Origin: JAHQVK01 sp039819565 | GTDB taxonomy: Bacteria > Myxococcota > Kuafuiibacteriia > Kuafuiibacteriales > Kuafuiibacteriaceae | DNA length: 22,135 nucleotides | Direction: 5' to 3' | Assembly (NCBI GenBank): GCA_039819565.1 | Contig: JBCBRU010000070.1 | Location: forward strand, 1-22,135 | Shown: one piece after another, positions 7,378 through 14,733 of the stretch | How the letters are laid out: every line of letters starts with the position of its first letter | Position numbering within the stretch: position 1 is the first letter of the stretch | Notes under the pieces: generated by a model | The model's input: only the letters and a program-made list of their open reading frames with translations | What the model was told of the DNA's origin: nothing | Database searches by the model: none | Program-made: the position numbers and the translations under genes

Positions 7378-8181
7378 TTAGTTGCAGGTGAGCGCATTAC
7401 AATCTGCGGCGCCCTCGCAGTTTCCCGCCGCATCGCAATAGCGCCAGCTGCAGGCTTGGTATTGCACGCCGCCCTCTTGGATCTGCGCGATGCCCTTCCC
7501 GGGTACGACGCGCCAGGTCGAGGTGACGGGAGCGTCGGTGCCGACCTGACGGGAGTAGGTCAGCTCGACGCCGGGTTCGGTTGTGCCCTCCGGCACGGGG
7601 ACGTCCACGTCGGTACGCTGGACCACCACGGTGTGTCGCTCCGCCGTCGCCACGCCCATACTTACGCTGGCGGGCGTGGTCACGACTTCGTATCGATCTC
7701 CCGCGGTCAGGCCGGCCTGCATGTCCATATCGAAGGCGAGCCGGAGCATGAGCGGCTCCTGCTCATCCGGGTCTGGGCACTGCTCCTGGCCTGCGCACGC
7801 GTAGCGGGTGCTCACGCGAAGCCCGTTCGCGTCTGAGGTATCAAAGCGGAGGAGCCGAAGTTCGCCGTCGTCCTGAGGCTCGAAGAACCGCTCGTCGGCC
7901 AAGCCCCCCGAAGCAAGCGAGAAGCTCCATCGGGAGGTGGTTCGACCTGGGAGGCTCGCGGCGTCCTGGGTCACCCGGGCCGTCGCCCGCTGCGTCGTGT
8001 TGAAACGGTAGCGAATGCAGGAACCCGGAGTGACCGCGAGGAACTCTTGAGCATCGGCGGCGCTCGGGAGCTCCACCGGAGGCAAGGGGTCGTCGCCGCA
8101 GGCCCCCACGAACGGAATCAGAGCGAGCAGCGTCAGTGAGGCCCACCCCCCTATCGAGCCGAGCGTAGGACGTGAACCCAT
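7378..8181 (-). CDS. Uncharacterised lipoprotein
   Basis: A 267-residue protein I do not recognise. Residues 1-27 form a signal peptide with a hydrophobic core (SLTLLALIPFVGA) and a lipobox ending at Cys28 (VGAC), followed by GDDPLPP; Asp at +3 is compatible with outer-membrane sorting. The mature part is predominantly beta-strand with acidic loops. It contains several Cys pairs: CAGQEQC in the middle, and a cluster CSWRYCDAAGNCEGAADCNALTC at the end that suggests disulfides in the periplasm or on the surface. No Shine-Dalgarno precedes the ATG, but a -35/-10 pair lies immediately upstream, consistent with a leaderless transcript. It is first gene of a two-gene unit with the LEA14-like lipoprotein. 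Confidence 0.72.
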   Translation of the reverse strand: MGSRPTLGSIGGWASLTLLALIPFVGACGDDPLPPVELPSAADAQEFLAVTPGSCIRYRFNTTQRATARVTQDAASLPGRTTSRWSFSLASGGLADERFFEPQDDGELRLLRFDTSDANGLRVSTRYACAGQEQCPDPDEQEPLMLRLAFDMDMQAGLTAGDRYEVVTTPASVSMGVATAERHTVVVQRTDVDVPVPEGTTEPGVELTYSRQVGTDAPVTSTWRVVPGKGIAQIQEGGVQYQACSWRYCDAAGNCEGAADCNALTCN

Positions 8182-8190
8182 GGCGGCGGC

Positions 8191-8219
8191 ACCGTAGCCA
8201 ATGGTGCGAGGGGAGTAAA
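8191..8219 (-). promoter_or_regulatory. Candidate promoter of the two-lipoprotein unit, possibly leaderless
   Basis: Read on the minus strand, TTTACT (8219-8214, four of six to TTGACA) and TACGGT (8196-8191, preceded by TGGC) are separated by 17 bases. The -10 ends nine bases before the ATG at 8181, so transcription would begin within a few bases of the start codon. The -35 lies back to back with the -35 of the divergent TPR gene. Confidence 0.4.
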
Positions 8220-8223
8220 CACG

Positions 8224-8250
8224 TTGACCCTGCCTCGTCCCCTGCGTAAT
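8224..8250 (+). promoter_or_regulatory. Candidate promoter of the TPR gene
   Basis: TTGACC (8224-8229, five of six to the -35 consensus) is followed after 15 bases by CGTAAT (8245-8250, four of six). Transcription would start near 8257, leaving a leader of about 26 bases that contains the GAGG ribosome site (8272-8275) seven bases before the ATG. The spacer is short, so confidence is modest. Confidence 0.38.
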
Positions 8251-8282
8251 CGCGGTAGGCCGAGGGTCCGCGAGGTACGCCG

Positions 8283-9116
8283 ATGGCCGAAGACGATGGC
8301 GAGCGCTTGAAGCGCCAGCGCGAGTCGGATCTCTATAACCAGCGCGGCATCGACGCGGCGGACCGGAACTGGCTCGACGAGGCCGTCAAGATGTTCACCC
8401 GGGCGATTGAGATCGACCCGGAGTCCGCTCACGCCCACGACAATTTGGCCCGCGTCTACGCCCAGCAGGGGCGATATCTCCTCGCGTTGCAGTCGTACCT
8501 CCACGCCCTGGAGATCGAGCCCGAGAGCCCCACCGCGCACTACAACCTGGCCTGCTTTCTGTCGGCGCATGGCGACAAGATGGCCATCGACGAGTACCAG
8601 CAAGCCATCCAGCTCGAGTACGACTACCCCGATGCCCACGTGAACCTCGGCCTGTGCTTCGTCGACGCGGGCGAGCACGAGAAGGCCATCGCGGAGTTTC
8701 GGATCGCTTGTGAGCTAGATCCCTCGGATCACGGCGCGCGGCTGGAGCTGGCGGCCTCGCTGATCGACGTCGGGGAGTTCGCGGAGGCCATCCGTCAGCT
8801 CAAGGCGGTCTTGAAGGGTGAAGCGGACAACCTCGACGCCTGGATCGACCTGGGCATCGCGTATGCCTTTCAAGGGTTTTACGACGAGTCGGAGCGAGCC
8901 TTTCTAGAGGCGGCCCGCCTCGAGCCCCGCGAGCTTCTCGCGCCGTATCACCTCGCGGCGCTGTATGCCGCGTGGGGACGCCCGGACGAGGCCCTCGAGC
9001 ACCTCGAGCGGGCCCACGCTCTCGATCCCGAGCGGGTCCAGATGTGGGTCGAAGGCGAGCGAAAGTTCGACGGGCTGCGCAGCCACCCACGCTTCGTCGA
9101 GCTCCTCGGGGTCTGA
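8283..9116 (+). CDS. Tetratricopeptide-repeat protein
   Basis: A 277-residue soluble protein made almost entirely of about seven TPR units, with no signal peptide or membrane segment. Typical units are NWLDEAVKMFTRAIEIDPES (about 29-48), GRYLLALQSYLHALEIEPES, a divergent HGDKMAIDEYQQAIQLEYDY, GEHEKAIAEFRIACELDPSD, GEFAEAIRQLKAVLKGEADN, GFYDESERAFLEAARLEPRE and GRPDEALEHLERAHALDPER. The final segment WVEGERKFDGLRSHPRFVELL is a capping helix often seen at the end of bacterial TPR proteins. TPR arrays are protein-interaction scaffolds, and no partner is revealed here. The start is an ATG with GAGG at seven bases. smc lies 249 bp downstream on the same strand; shared function is possible but unproven. 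Confidence 0.9.
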   Translation: MAEDDGERLKRQRESDLYNQRGIDAADRNWLDEAVKMFTRAIEIDPESAHAHDNLARVYAQQGRYLLALQSYLHALEIEPESPTAHYNLACFLSAHGDKMAIDEYQQAIQLEYDYPDAHVNLGLCFVDAGEHEKAIAEFRIACELDPSDHGARLELAASLIDVGEFAEAIRQLKAVLKGEADNLDAWIDLGIAYAFQGFYDESERAFLEAARLEPRELLAPYHLAALYAAWGRPDEALEHLERAHALDPERVQMWVEGERKFDGLRSHPRFVELLGV

Positions 9117-9117
9117 G

Positions 9118-9137
9118 CCCCGACCCTCCCCGGCCCC
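9118..9137 (-). other. G-quadruplex motif on the minus strand
   Basis: Right after the TPR stop the plus strand has C-runs of 4, 3, 4 and 4 bases separated by GA, T and GG. The minus strand therefore has four G-runs with loops of two bases or fewer, which fits the canonical quadruplex pattern. Three more C-runs (9161-9164, 9166-9170, 9172-9175) continue the asymmetric C-rich tract. As the mRNA carries the C-rich strand, any quadruplex would form in template DNA, not in the transcript. The rest of this 249-bp gap holds the DnaA box below and no gene. Confidence 0.5.
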
Positions 9138-9216
9138 TCCGGTCGGCGCCTCCGGTCTCACCCCTCCCCCGCCCCTCCGGCTCGGCGGCTGGGATTCCAT
9201 CCCCGTCTTCCACCGC

Positions 9217-9225
9217 TTATCCACA
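9217..9225 (+). promoter_or_regulatory. Perfect consensus DnaA box upstream of smc
   Basis: TTATCCACA matches the strict DnaA-box consensus at all nine positions. It lies about 140 bp before the smc start, and I noticed no other box nearby. Simple chance for one exact nonamer on either strand of this window is about 0.17, lower still given the GC content. It may be a DnaA-responsive regulatory site; a single box does not make an origin. Confidence 0.45.
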
Positions 9226-9365
9226 GCCTGTTCCCAAGCAACTCACAGGTCCGTCCTTCGCATTTCGCGTGAACGACCCCAAGATGTCGTGGGTCCGGGG
9301 ATGCTGCCCCCCCGAGGGATGGGGTTGCCAGCGAGAGTCGCGGAGGGTACTCCTCGACCTGCCGC

Positions 9366-12300
9366 ATGAAGATCCGCCGGCTGGAAATACAGGGATTCAA
9401 GAGCTTCGCCGATCGCACGGTGCTGAAGTTCGGTGAGGGCATCACGGGGGTGGTGGGCCCGAACGGCTGCGGCAAGTCGAACATCGTCGACGCCATCCGC
9501 TGGGTGATGGGTGAGCAGTCCGCGAAGCACCTCCGCGGAGCGGGGATGCAGGACGTCATCTTCGCGGGCTGCGAGACCCGTGGCCCGGCCGGAATGTCGG
9601 AGGTCAGCATCACCTTCCGAAACGACGGGAACCTGGTTCCCCCCGAGTATCAGCAGCACGAAGAGATTCAGGTCACCCGCCGCCTCTTTCGGGACGGCAC
9701 CTCTGAGTACGCCATCAACAAGGTGCAGTGTCGCCTCCGGGACATTCTCGACCTCTTCATGGGGACCGGCATCGGAAAGAACGCGTACGCGATCATCGAG
9801 CAGGGCCGCATCGGGATGATCGTGACCGCTCGCCCCGAGGAGCGGCGGGCGCTGATCGAGGATGCCGCCGGGGTCAGCCGCTACAAAGCTCGCCGCAAGC
9901 AAGCCGAACGTCGCATCGCCGCGACCGAACAAAACCTCGTTCGCGTGACGGACCTCGTCACCGAGCTGGGGAGCCGGCTCAAGGTGCTCGACGGGCAAGC
10001 CGCCCGCGCCGAGAAGTACAAGAAGATCAAGGTCGAGCTGCGCGACCTCGATCTCCACGCGGCGGCCCACAAGCGTCTCGAGCTTGACGCGCTCGAGCGC
10101 TTCGACCGCGCACGCCGAGACGGCCTGCAAGAGACCTTGACCTCAGAGCAGGAAGGGGTGGAGGCCGATGAAGCCGCCATCGCCGAAGCCACGGAGGCGC
10201 TCGCGGTCCGAGAGTCCGATTTCCGCGTCGAGGAAGCCAAACTCTACGAGGACGAGAAGTCCCTCGATCTGAGCCGGCAGAACGTCGAGTTCCTGCGCCG
10301 TGAGGACGGAAAGCTTGCGGAGCGGATCGAAGAGGCAGAGGTCGAACACGGCGAGCTGGAAGAGGAGCGGGCGAGGCTCACCAAGGAGCGCACGGAGGTC
10401 GAGGCGCTGGAAGCCTCCCTCGGCGAAGGGGCCGGCGAAGAATCCAGGGTGCTCGAGGCCCGCGAGGTCGCGCTGAACGCCCTCCACGAACAAATGGCGG
10501 AAGCGCGCCACGCCCTCGACGCCGACAAGGCTTCGATGGTCGAGCATCTGACGGCGGTCGCCGAGCGCCGTAACGGCCTCGAGAACCTCTCTCGGCGCAT
10601 GGAAGACCTGGAGCTCCGCTCCACCAAGGCCGAGCAGGACGCCCAAGCCTCCAAGGCGCGGTCCGAAGACACCAAGAAGCGAGTGGCCAAGCTCGAGGCG
10701 GAGCTCACGCGCAGCCGCCAAATGAAGCTGCAGCTCGAGGAGGAGCAAGCCTCCCAAGAGGCAACCCTCGAGCGCCTTCGAGAGGCTGCGGACGAAGTCG
10801 ATACGAAGCTCTCCAGCTCTCGCGAAGCGCTGGTGAATGAGCGCAGCCGCCTCCGCTCCCTCGAGAAGATCCGAGACAATTACGAGGGCTGCTCGAGCGC
10901 GGTCCGAGCGGTGATGAAGCGTGAAGAGACGAGCCCCCGGTGCCTCGTGGCCGACGTCCTCGACTCCGATCCTCGCTACGAGACAGCCGTCGAAGCCGTC
11001 CTAGGGGAGCGGCTTCAATCGATCGTGGTGCCCGATCAGGACGAAGCCTTCGAATCTGGCCAATTCCTCCGCTCATCGGAGCAAGGCCGCTCCACCTTCG
11101 TCCCTCTCGATCTACGCCTGGATCACGCGCCCTGGGCTCCGCGCCTCCTTACCCACGATCCCTCCACGATGCCTCCCGCGGGGCGTCCAGCGGAGCTCAC
11201 GGTGCCCTCCTCGCTCGCCGCCCCCTCGGAGGCGGTGGGCACTCCCGACCCCTCGGACTTCAACTCCACCGTTCTCCCCGCGCCCCTCGAGGAGAGCGTC
11301 CTCCCTCAGACCGCGCTGACCCACGTGCCGGGAGCGCTCGAGGTCGACGAGAAAGCCTCGGACGCCGGAATACGAGGCTCGGAGGGCTTTTGGGAGGAAG
11401 AGGAGGAGGCGGACTGGCCCAATCTCGAGGACGCCTCGGTGTGCGGGAAGATGACCGATTTGGTTCGGGCCAAGCCGGGCTATGAACACGTGGCGCGGGC
11501 GCTCATGGGAGACGTTCTCGTCGTCGACGGCCTCGAGAAGGCCCATGAGCTCTGGGTCAACAACGGTCATCGCAAGACGCTGGTCACTCTCGAGGGCGAG
11601 GTTCTAGACCCCATGGGTCTCTTTACCGGCGGCTCCTCCGCAGGCGTGTCCGAGGGGCTCTTGGCCCAAAAGCGCGAGATGGACGAGCTTCGCAAGTCGG
11701 TGGCTCAACTCGAAGCCCAGGTTGCGGCGGCGGAGACCCGCAAGCGGGACCTCGCGGCGAAGATCGAGAAGGTTCAACTGCGAGTCCGAGACCTCTCGTC
11801 GGAGGGGCAGCGAGGTGCCCTTTCCATCGTGGGCTTCGAGCGCGACATCGAAAGCCTCCGAGCCCAGATCGCCCGCGAGTCGGAACTCGCAGATCGGGCT
11901 GCGGAAGAGGCCACGCGGATGCGGGCCGAGCTCGAGGCGGCCACGAAGGAGCAGAGCGCGACCGAGGCGGCGCTGGATCGACTCGGCGAGGAGAAAACCG
12001 AAGCTGAGCATCGGGTGGCGGACGCCGCCGAGGGCCTCGCCGATCTCGAGCGAAGAGCGCGAGACCTGTCCGACCAGATCACTTCCCTCAAGGTCGACGT
12101 GGCCGCCAACCGGGAAAAACGGGACAGCTCACGCCAAAACCTAGGACGGATCTGCGCGCGTCTCGACGATATCGACCTCCGACTCGACAAGCTGGCCGCC
12201 ATCGTGAGGCGGAGCAGCGAGGAGCGTGAGGAGGGGGCCACCAAGGTTCGGGACGAAAAGGTCCGGATCGAAGAGCTCGAGCAGGGCGTGCAGGCGCGTC

Positions 12301-13226
12301 GTCAAGCCGTGGAGGCGCTCCGGGCCGAGCTCGACGCAGAGCGGGAAGCCCTCAAGAGTCGAGAGGGCGAGGTGCGGACGCGGAGAGACGCCCTGGAGGC
12401 CGTGCGCAGCGAGCACGCAGGGGCCGAGATGAAGATCCGCGAGTACCAGATCGCGAGAGAGAACCTCCAGAGTCAGCTCAAGGAGCGCTACCAGATCGAC
12501 CTTGAAGGCCTCCTTCACGATTTCCACGTGCTCCCGAGACAGAGCGATGAGCACAGCAAGCGTACCCGCAGCCTCCGTCGCCAGCTCTCGGATATCGGAG
12601 CCATCAACCTCACCGCCATCGAAGAGCACGCCGAGGTCAAGGCTCGGTACGAGCACCTCGCGGGGCAGAAGGCGGATCTGGAGAAGGCCATCGAGGCCCT
12701 GCGCTCCGCGATCCGGAAGATCAACAAGACCAGTCGAGAGCGCTTCGTGGAGGCCTTTCGCCTCGTGAACGAGAAGTTTCAGCAGGTGTTCCCAAAGGTC
12801 TTCAACGGGGGCCGTTGTGCGCTCGTCATGTCCGACGAAGAGGATCCGCTGGAGTCTGGCATCGAGATCATGGCCCAGCCGCCGGGCAAGAAGCTCCAGA
12901 GCGTCAACCTTCTCTCCGGTGGCGAAAAGGCCCTCACTGCGGTGTCGCTGATCTTCGGCATCTTCCTCATCAAGCCGACGCCCTTCTGCCTCCTCGATGA
13001 GGTCGATGCGCCGCTCGATGAGGCCAATGTCGGGCGCTACAACGAGATGCTCCGCGAGATGGCGCCAATCTCCCAGTTCGTCCTCATCACCCACAACAAG
13101 CGAACGATGGAGCTTCCGGATCGCCTCTACGGGGTGACGATGGAGGTTCCGGGTATCTCCAAGATCGTGCCGGTCGATGTCGTGGGTTCGGAGTCCGAAA
13201 AAACGCCCGAGCTCAAGGCGGTCTAG
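9366..13226 (+). CDS. smc: Chromosome segregation ATPase SMC with hinge insertion
   Basis: The 1286-residue SMC protein, which forms a dimeric ring (with ScpA/ScpB in most bacteria) that condenses and segregates chromosomal DNA. The N-terminal head starts MKIRRLEIQGFKSF and has Walker A GPNGCGKSN at 31-39. A long coiled coil runs to about 505, the hinge spans about 506-760, and a second coiled coil returns to the C-terminal head. That head carries the signature LSGGEK at 1183-1188 and Walker B with Asp1211-Glu1212 in CLLDEVDAPLDE, followed by the D-loop. Typical bacterial SMCs are about 1150-1200 residues; the excess is explained by an extra segment of about 107 residues (585-691) within the hinge, rich in Pro, Ser and acidic residues. 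The frame is unbroken, so it is an insertion, not an error. No good Shine-Dalgarno precedes the ATG, but homology fixes the start. Confidence 0.97.
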   Translation: MKIRRLEIQGFKSFADRTVLKFGEGITGVVGPNGCGKSNIVDAIRWVMGEQSAKHLRGAGMQDVIFAGCETRGPAGMSEVSITFRNDGNLVPPEYQQHEEIQVTRRLFRDGTSEYAINKVQCRLRDILDLFMGTGIGKNAYAIIEQGRIGMIVTARPEERRALIEDAAGVSRYKARRKQAERRIAATEQNLVRVTDLVTELGSRLKVLDGQAARAEKYKKIKVELRDLDLHAAAHKRLELDALERFDRARRDGLQETLTSEQEGVEADEAAIAEATEALAVRESDFRVEEAKLYEDEKSLDLSRQNVEFLRREDGKLAERIEEAEVEHGELEEERARLTKERTEVEALEASLGEGAGEESRVLEAREVALNALHEQMAEARHALDADKASMVEHLTAVAERRNGLENLSRRMEDLELRSTKAEQDAQASKARSEDTKKRVAKLEAELTRSRQMKLQLEEEQASQEATLERLREAADEVDTKLSSSREALVNERSRLRSLEKIRDNYEGCSSAVRAVMKREETSPRCLVADVLDSDPRYETAVEAVLGERLQSIVVPDQDEAFESGQFLRSSEQGRSTFVPLDLRLDHAPWAPRLLTHDPSTMPPAGRPAELTVPSSLAAPSEAVGTPDPSDFNSTVLPAPLEESVLPQTALTHVPGALEVDEKASDAGIRGSEGFWEEEEEADWPNLEDASVCGKMTDLVRAKPGYEHVARALMGDVLVVDGLEKAHELWVNNGHRKTLVTLEGEVLDPMGLFTGGSSAGVSEGLLAQKREMDELRKSVAQLEAQVAAAETRKRDLAAKIEKVQLRVRDLSSEGQRGALSIVGFERDIESLRAQIARESELADRAAEEATRMRAELEAATKEQSATEAALDRLGEEKTEAEHRVADAAEGLADLERRARDLSDQITSLKVDVAANREKRDSSRQNLGRICARLDDIDLRLDKLAAIVRRSSEEREEGATKVRDEKVRIEELEQGVQARRQAVEALRAELDAEREALKSREGEVRTRRDALEAVRSEHAGAEMKIREYQIARENLQSQLKERYQIDLEGLLHDFHVLPRQSDEHSKRTRSLRRQLSDIGAINLTAIEEHAEVKARYEHLAGQKADLEKAIEALRSAIRKINKTSRERFVEAFRLVNEKFQQVFPKVFNGGRCALVMSDEEDPLESGIEIMAQPPGKKLQSVNLLSGGEKALTAVSLIFGIFLIKPTPFCLLDEVDAPLDEANVGRYNEMLREMAPISQFVLITHNKRTMELPDRLYGVTMEVPGISKIVPVDVVGSESEKTPELKAV

Positions 13227-13241
13227 CCGCGGGCCGGAGGA

Positions 13242-13261
13242 CGCCCGAGCCTCTGAGGGCG
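13242..13261 (+). terminator. Weak hairpin after smc
   Basis: CGCCC (13242-13246) pairs with GGGCG (13257-13261) around a 10-base loop, 16 bases after the smc stop. There is no U-tract. It could contribute to termination before the CAP-protein gene, but a 5-bp stem in GC-rich DNA is weak evidence. Confidence 0.25.
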
Positions 13262-13314
13262 GGTATCGCGTCGGCCGTGGACTTGCGCCGAAGGTCGCTG
13301 CTACTCCGTAGCTC

Positions 13315-14292
13315 ATGGCGATGCGCCCCGCGATCAGTGCGGCCTTGGTGACGGTGGGCTTGCTCAGCTCGTCGTCCGCCTTTCCTTACGGGGAGTCCGA
13401 CGCCGACGGCGTGCCCACCGCCGACGAGAGACGGGTCCACCTTCTCACCAATCAGGTGAGGGCAGCCCCCCATCAGTTTCCCGGCTGGGACACGTCGAAG
13501 GCTTCCGGCGAAGCCCGCCCCCCCGTGGCCTTTCACGACGACCTCTTCACCGCAGCCCACTTTCACGCTCAGGACATGGCGACGTCCGGGTGCTTTCAGC
13601 ACGCGAGCTGTGACGGCACCCCTGCGCAGCAGCGGATCCAGCGCTTCTTCGACGGCGGTAGCTTTGCCGAGAACATCGCTCTCGGCCAGCGCGATGCCGT
13701 GGAAGCGATCACCGACTGGATGAACTCGACCACCGGCCATCGCGAGAACATCCTCACCCCCACCTGGAACGTCCTCGGTACCGGGACAGCTACGGGATTT
13801 CATTGGGTTCAGAACTTCGGGACCATCTCCGTCCCGCTCCCTCGCATCGTCTCCGCGGCCGACTTTCCGAGGGGAGCGAATCTTAGGCTGGCCGCCCTCG
13901 CCTTCGACGCAGGCGGCGCCGTACCGGTTCGGTTCGAAGCCCAGCTCGGCGAAGAGACCTACCCGCTCTCGCCGGGCGTGGGCGCGCCCGGTCAGCGGGT
14001 ATGGGAGACGACGGTGCCGCGCCCCGCCGCGTGCACCGCTCTCGTCTTCGAGCTCGAGGACGCGTCCGGAGCCACGACGCGCTTTCCCACCACCGGGACG
14101 CTCCTGGCCGGCGCGGGGTGCAGCCAGGCCTACCGCGCAAGCCCCGGAGCCCCGACCCCCGACCGGCCCGTTATCGACGCCGACGTTCCCCAACAAGGGT
14201 GCCGAACCACCTCAGGGAGCTCGGTCTTCCTGCTCTTCGGATGGCTGCTCTTTATAGGTCCGCAGACCTGGCGCGCTCGACGCCGTTCCTGA
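13315..14292 (+). CDS. Secreted CAP/SCP-domain protein with MYXO-CTERM-like tail
   Basis: A 325-residue exported protein. Residues 1-22 are a Sec signal (cleavage likely after SSSSA). The CAP (SCP/PR-1) domain covers about 35-172, with the conserved pocket residues His96 in CFQHASCDG, Glu119 in FAENIA, and His142 and Glu144 in GHRENIL. A beta-rich domain follows (about 175-285). The tail has QGCRTTSG with Cys296, then a hydrophobic segment (about 303-315) and the basic end RARRRS. That is the order of the MYXO-CTERM sorting signal: Cys, membrane helix, Arg-rich end. Known MYXO-CTERM proteins are processed by a myxosortase and kept at the cell surface. CAP domains elsewhere bind sterols, lipids or peptidoglycan; the role here is unknown. 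ATG codons at 13315 and 13321 are both possible starts, and neither has a Shine-Dalgarno. Confidence 0.88.
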   Translation: MAMRPAISAALVTVGLLSSSSAFPYGESDADGVPTADERRVHLLTNQVRAAPHQFPGWDTSKASGEARPPVAFHDDLFTAAHFHAQDMATSGCFQHASCDGTPAQQRIQRFFDGGSFAENIALGQRDAVEAITDWMNSTTGHRENILTPTWNVLGTGTATGFHWVQNFGTISVPLPRIVSAADFPRGANLRLAALAFDAGGAVPVRFEAQLGEETYPLSPGVGAPGQRVWETTVPRPAACTALVFELEDASGATTRFPTTGTLLAGAGCSQAYRASPGAPTPDRPVIDADVPQQGCRTTSGSSVFLLFGWLLFIGPQTWRARRRS

Positions 14293-14317
14293 AACCCCCC
14301 GGCACATCCGAACGCCC

Positions 14318-14369
14318 CCGGCTACGACAGCGAAGATTTTCGCTCCGCCGGTTGAGCCCCTCATCGGGG
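14318..14369. terminator. Nested and tandem hairpins between CAP gene and chemosensory operon
   Basis: CCGGC (14318-14322) pairs with GCCGG (14347-14351), enclosing a perfect inner stem AGCGAA-GATT-TTCGCT (14329-14344). A second hairpin, CCCC-TCATC-GGGG (14357-14369), follows and ends 16 bases before the GTG of the STAS gene. This could terminate transcription from the CAP gene, or act as an attenuator if transcription reads into the chemosensory genes. Confidence 0.45.
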
Positions 14370-14379
14370 GGTCGATGCT
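14352..14379 (+). promoter_or_regulatory. Candidate promoter of the chemosensory operon
   Basis: TTGAGC (14352-14357, four of six) with GATGCT (14374-14379, three of six) after 16 bases. Transcription would begin at or near the GTG at 14386, which has no Shine-Dalgarno, consistent with a leaderless message. The -10 resembles the CATGCT proposed upstream of the small gene at 6204. Both hexamers are weak. Confidence 0.28.
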
Positions 14380-14385
14380 GCCTCT

Positions 14386-14733
14386 GTGGCCGCGAGACTC
14401 GAGCCTTCCGATCACGAGATTCGTGTCGTTGTCGGCGGTCGGTTCAGCGTGTCTGACTGTCGAGAAGCGCAAGAGGTGCTGCTCCAGGCCTTCTCCATGG
14501 GCCGCCCCCTTCGGCTCGACCTCGCAGACCTCGGCGAGGCCGACATCAGCCTCGTGCAGCTGGTGCTCTGCACGCGAGCGAGCGCTCGGACCCTCGGTGT
14601 CGATCTCACCATCACCCATCATGGCTACGCGTTTCGCGACGCGATGGAGCGCTCCGGATTCGCCCACCTCCTGGAGGAGCCTTGGATGGACGGCGAAGAG
14701 GTCCAGTACTTCCTCTTCGACGGAGCCGTTTGA
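14386..14733 (+). CDS. STAS-domain protein, first gene of chemosensory operon
   Basis: A 115-residue single-domain protein with alternating strands and helices in the STAS (anti-sigma-factor-antagonist-like) order. The strand HEIRVVVGGRFSV is followed by a helix (CREAQEVLLQAF), the strand PLRLDLADLGEADISLVQL at about 40-58, a helix (VLCTRASARTLG) and the strand VDLTITHHG, then a last helix ending in GFAHLL. At the loop where SpoIIAA-type proteins have the phosphorylatable Ser/Thr (D-S/T-G/S), this protein has EADISL, so Ser57 or none may be used. GTG is the only start after the in-frame stop at 14353. Its TGA overlaps the cheA ATG (TGATG), indicating coupling. Single STAS proteins head some myxobacterial che clusters; the partner is unknown. 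A partner-switching output or a structural part of the array are both possible. Confidence 0.75.
   Translation: MAARLEPSDHEIRVVVGGRFSVSDCREAQEVLLQAFSMGRPLRLDLADLGEADISLVQLVLCTRASARTLGVDLTITHHGYAFRDAMERSGFAHLLEEPWMDGEEVQYFLFDGAV

Noticed and set aside
9117..9365. Replication origin near smc
   Set aside because: Only one consensus DnaA box is seen, with no AT-rich unwinding region and no dnaA, dnaN or gidA nearby.
12141..13316. Minus-strand open frame of 391 codons opposite the SMC C-terminal head
   Set aside because: It mirrors the conserved Walker B and signature region of smc, has no family features, and is explained by codon bias.
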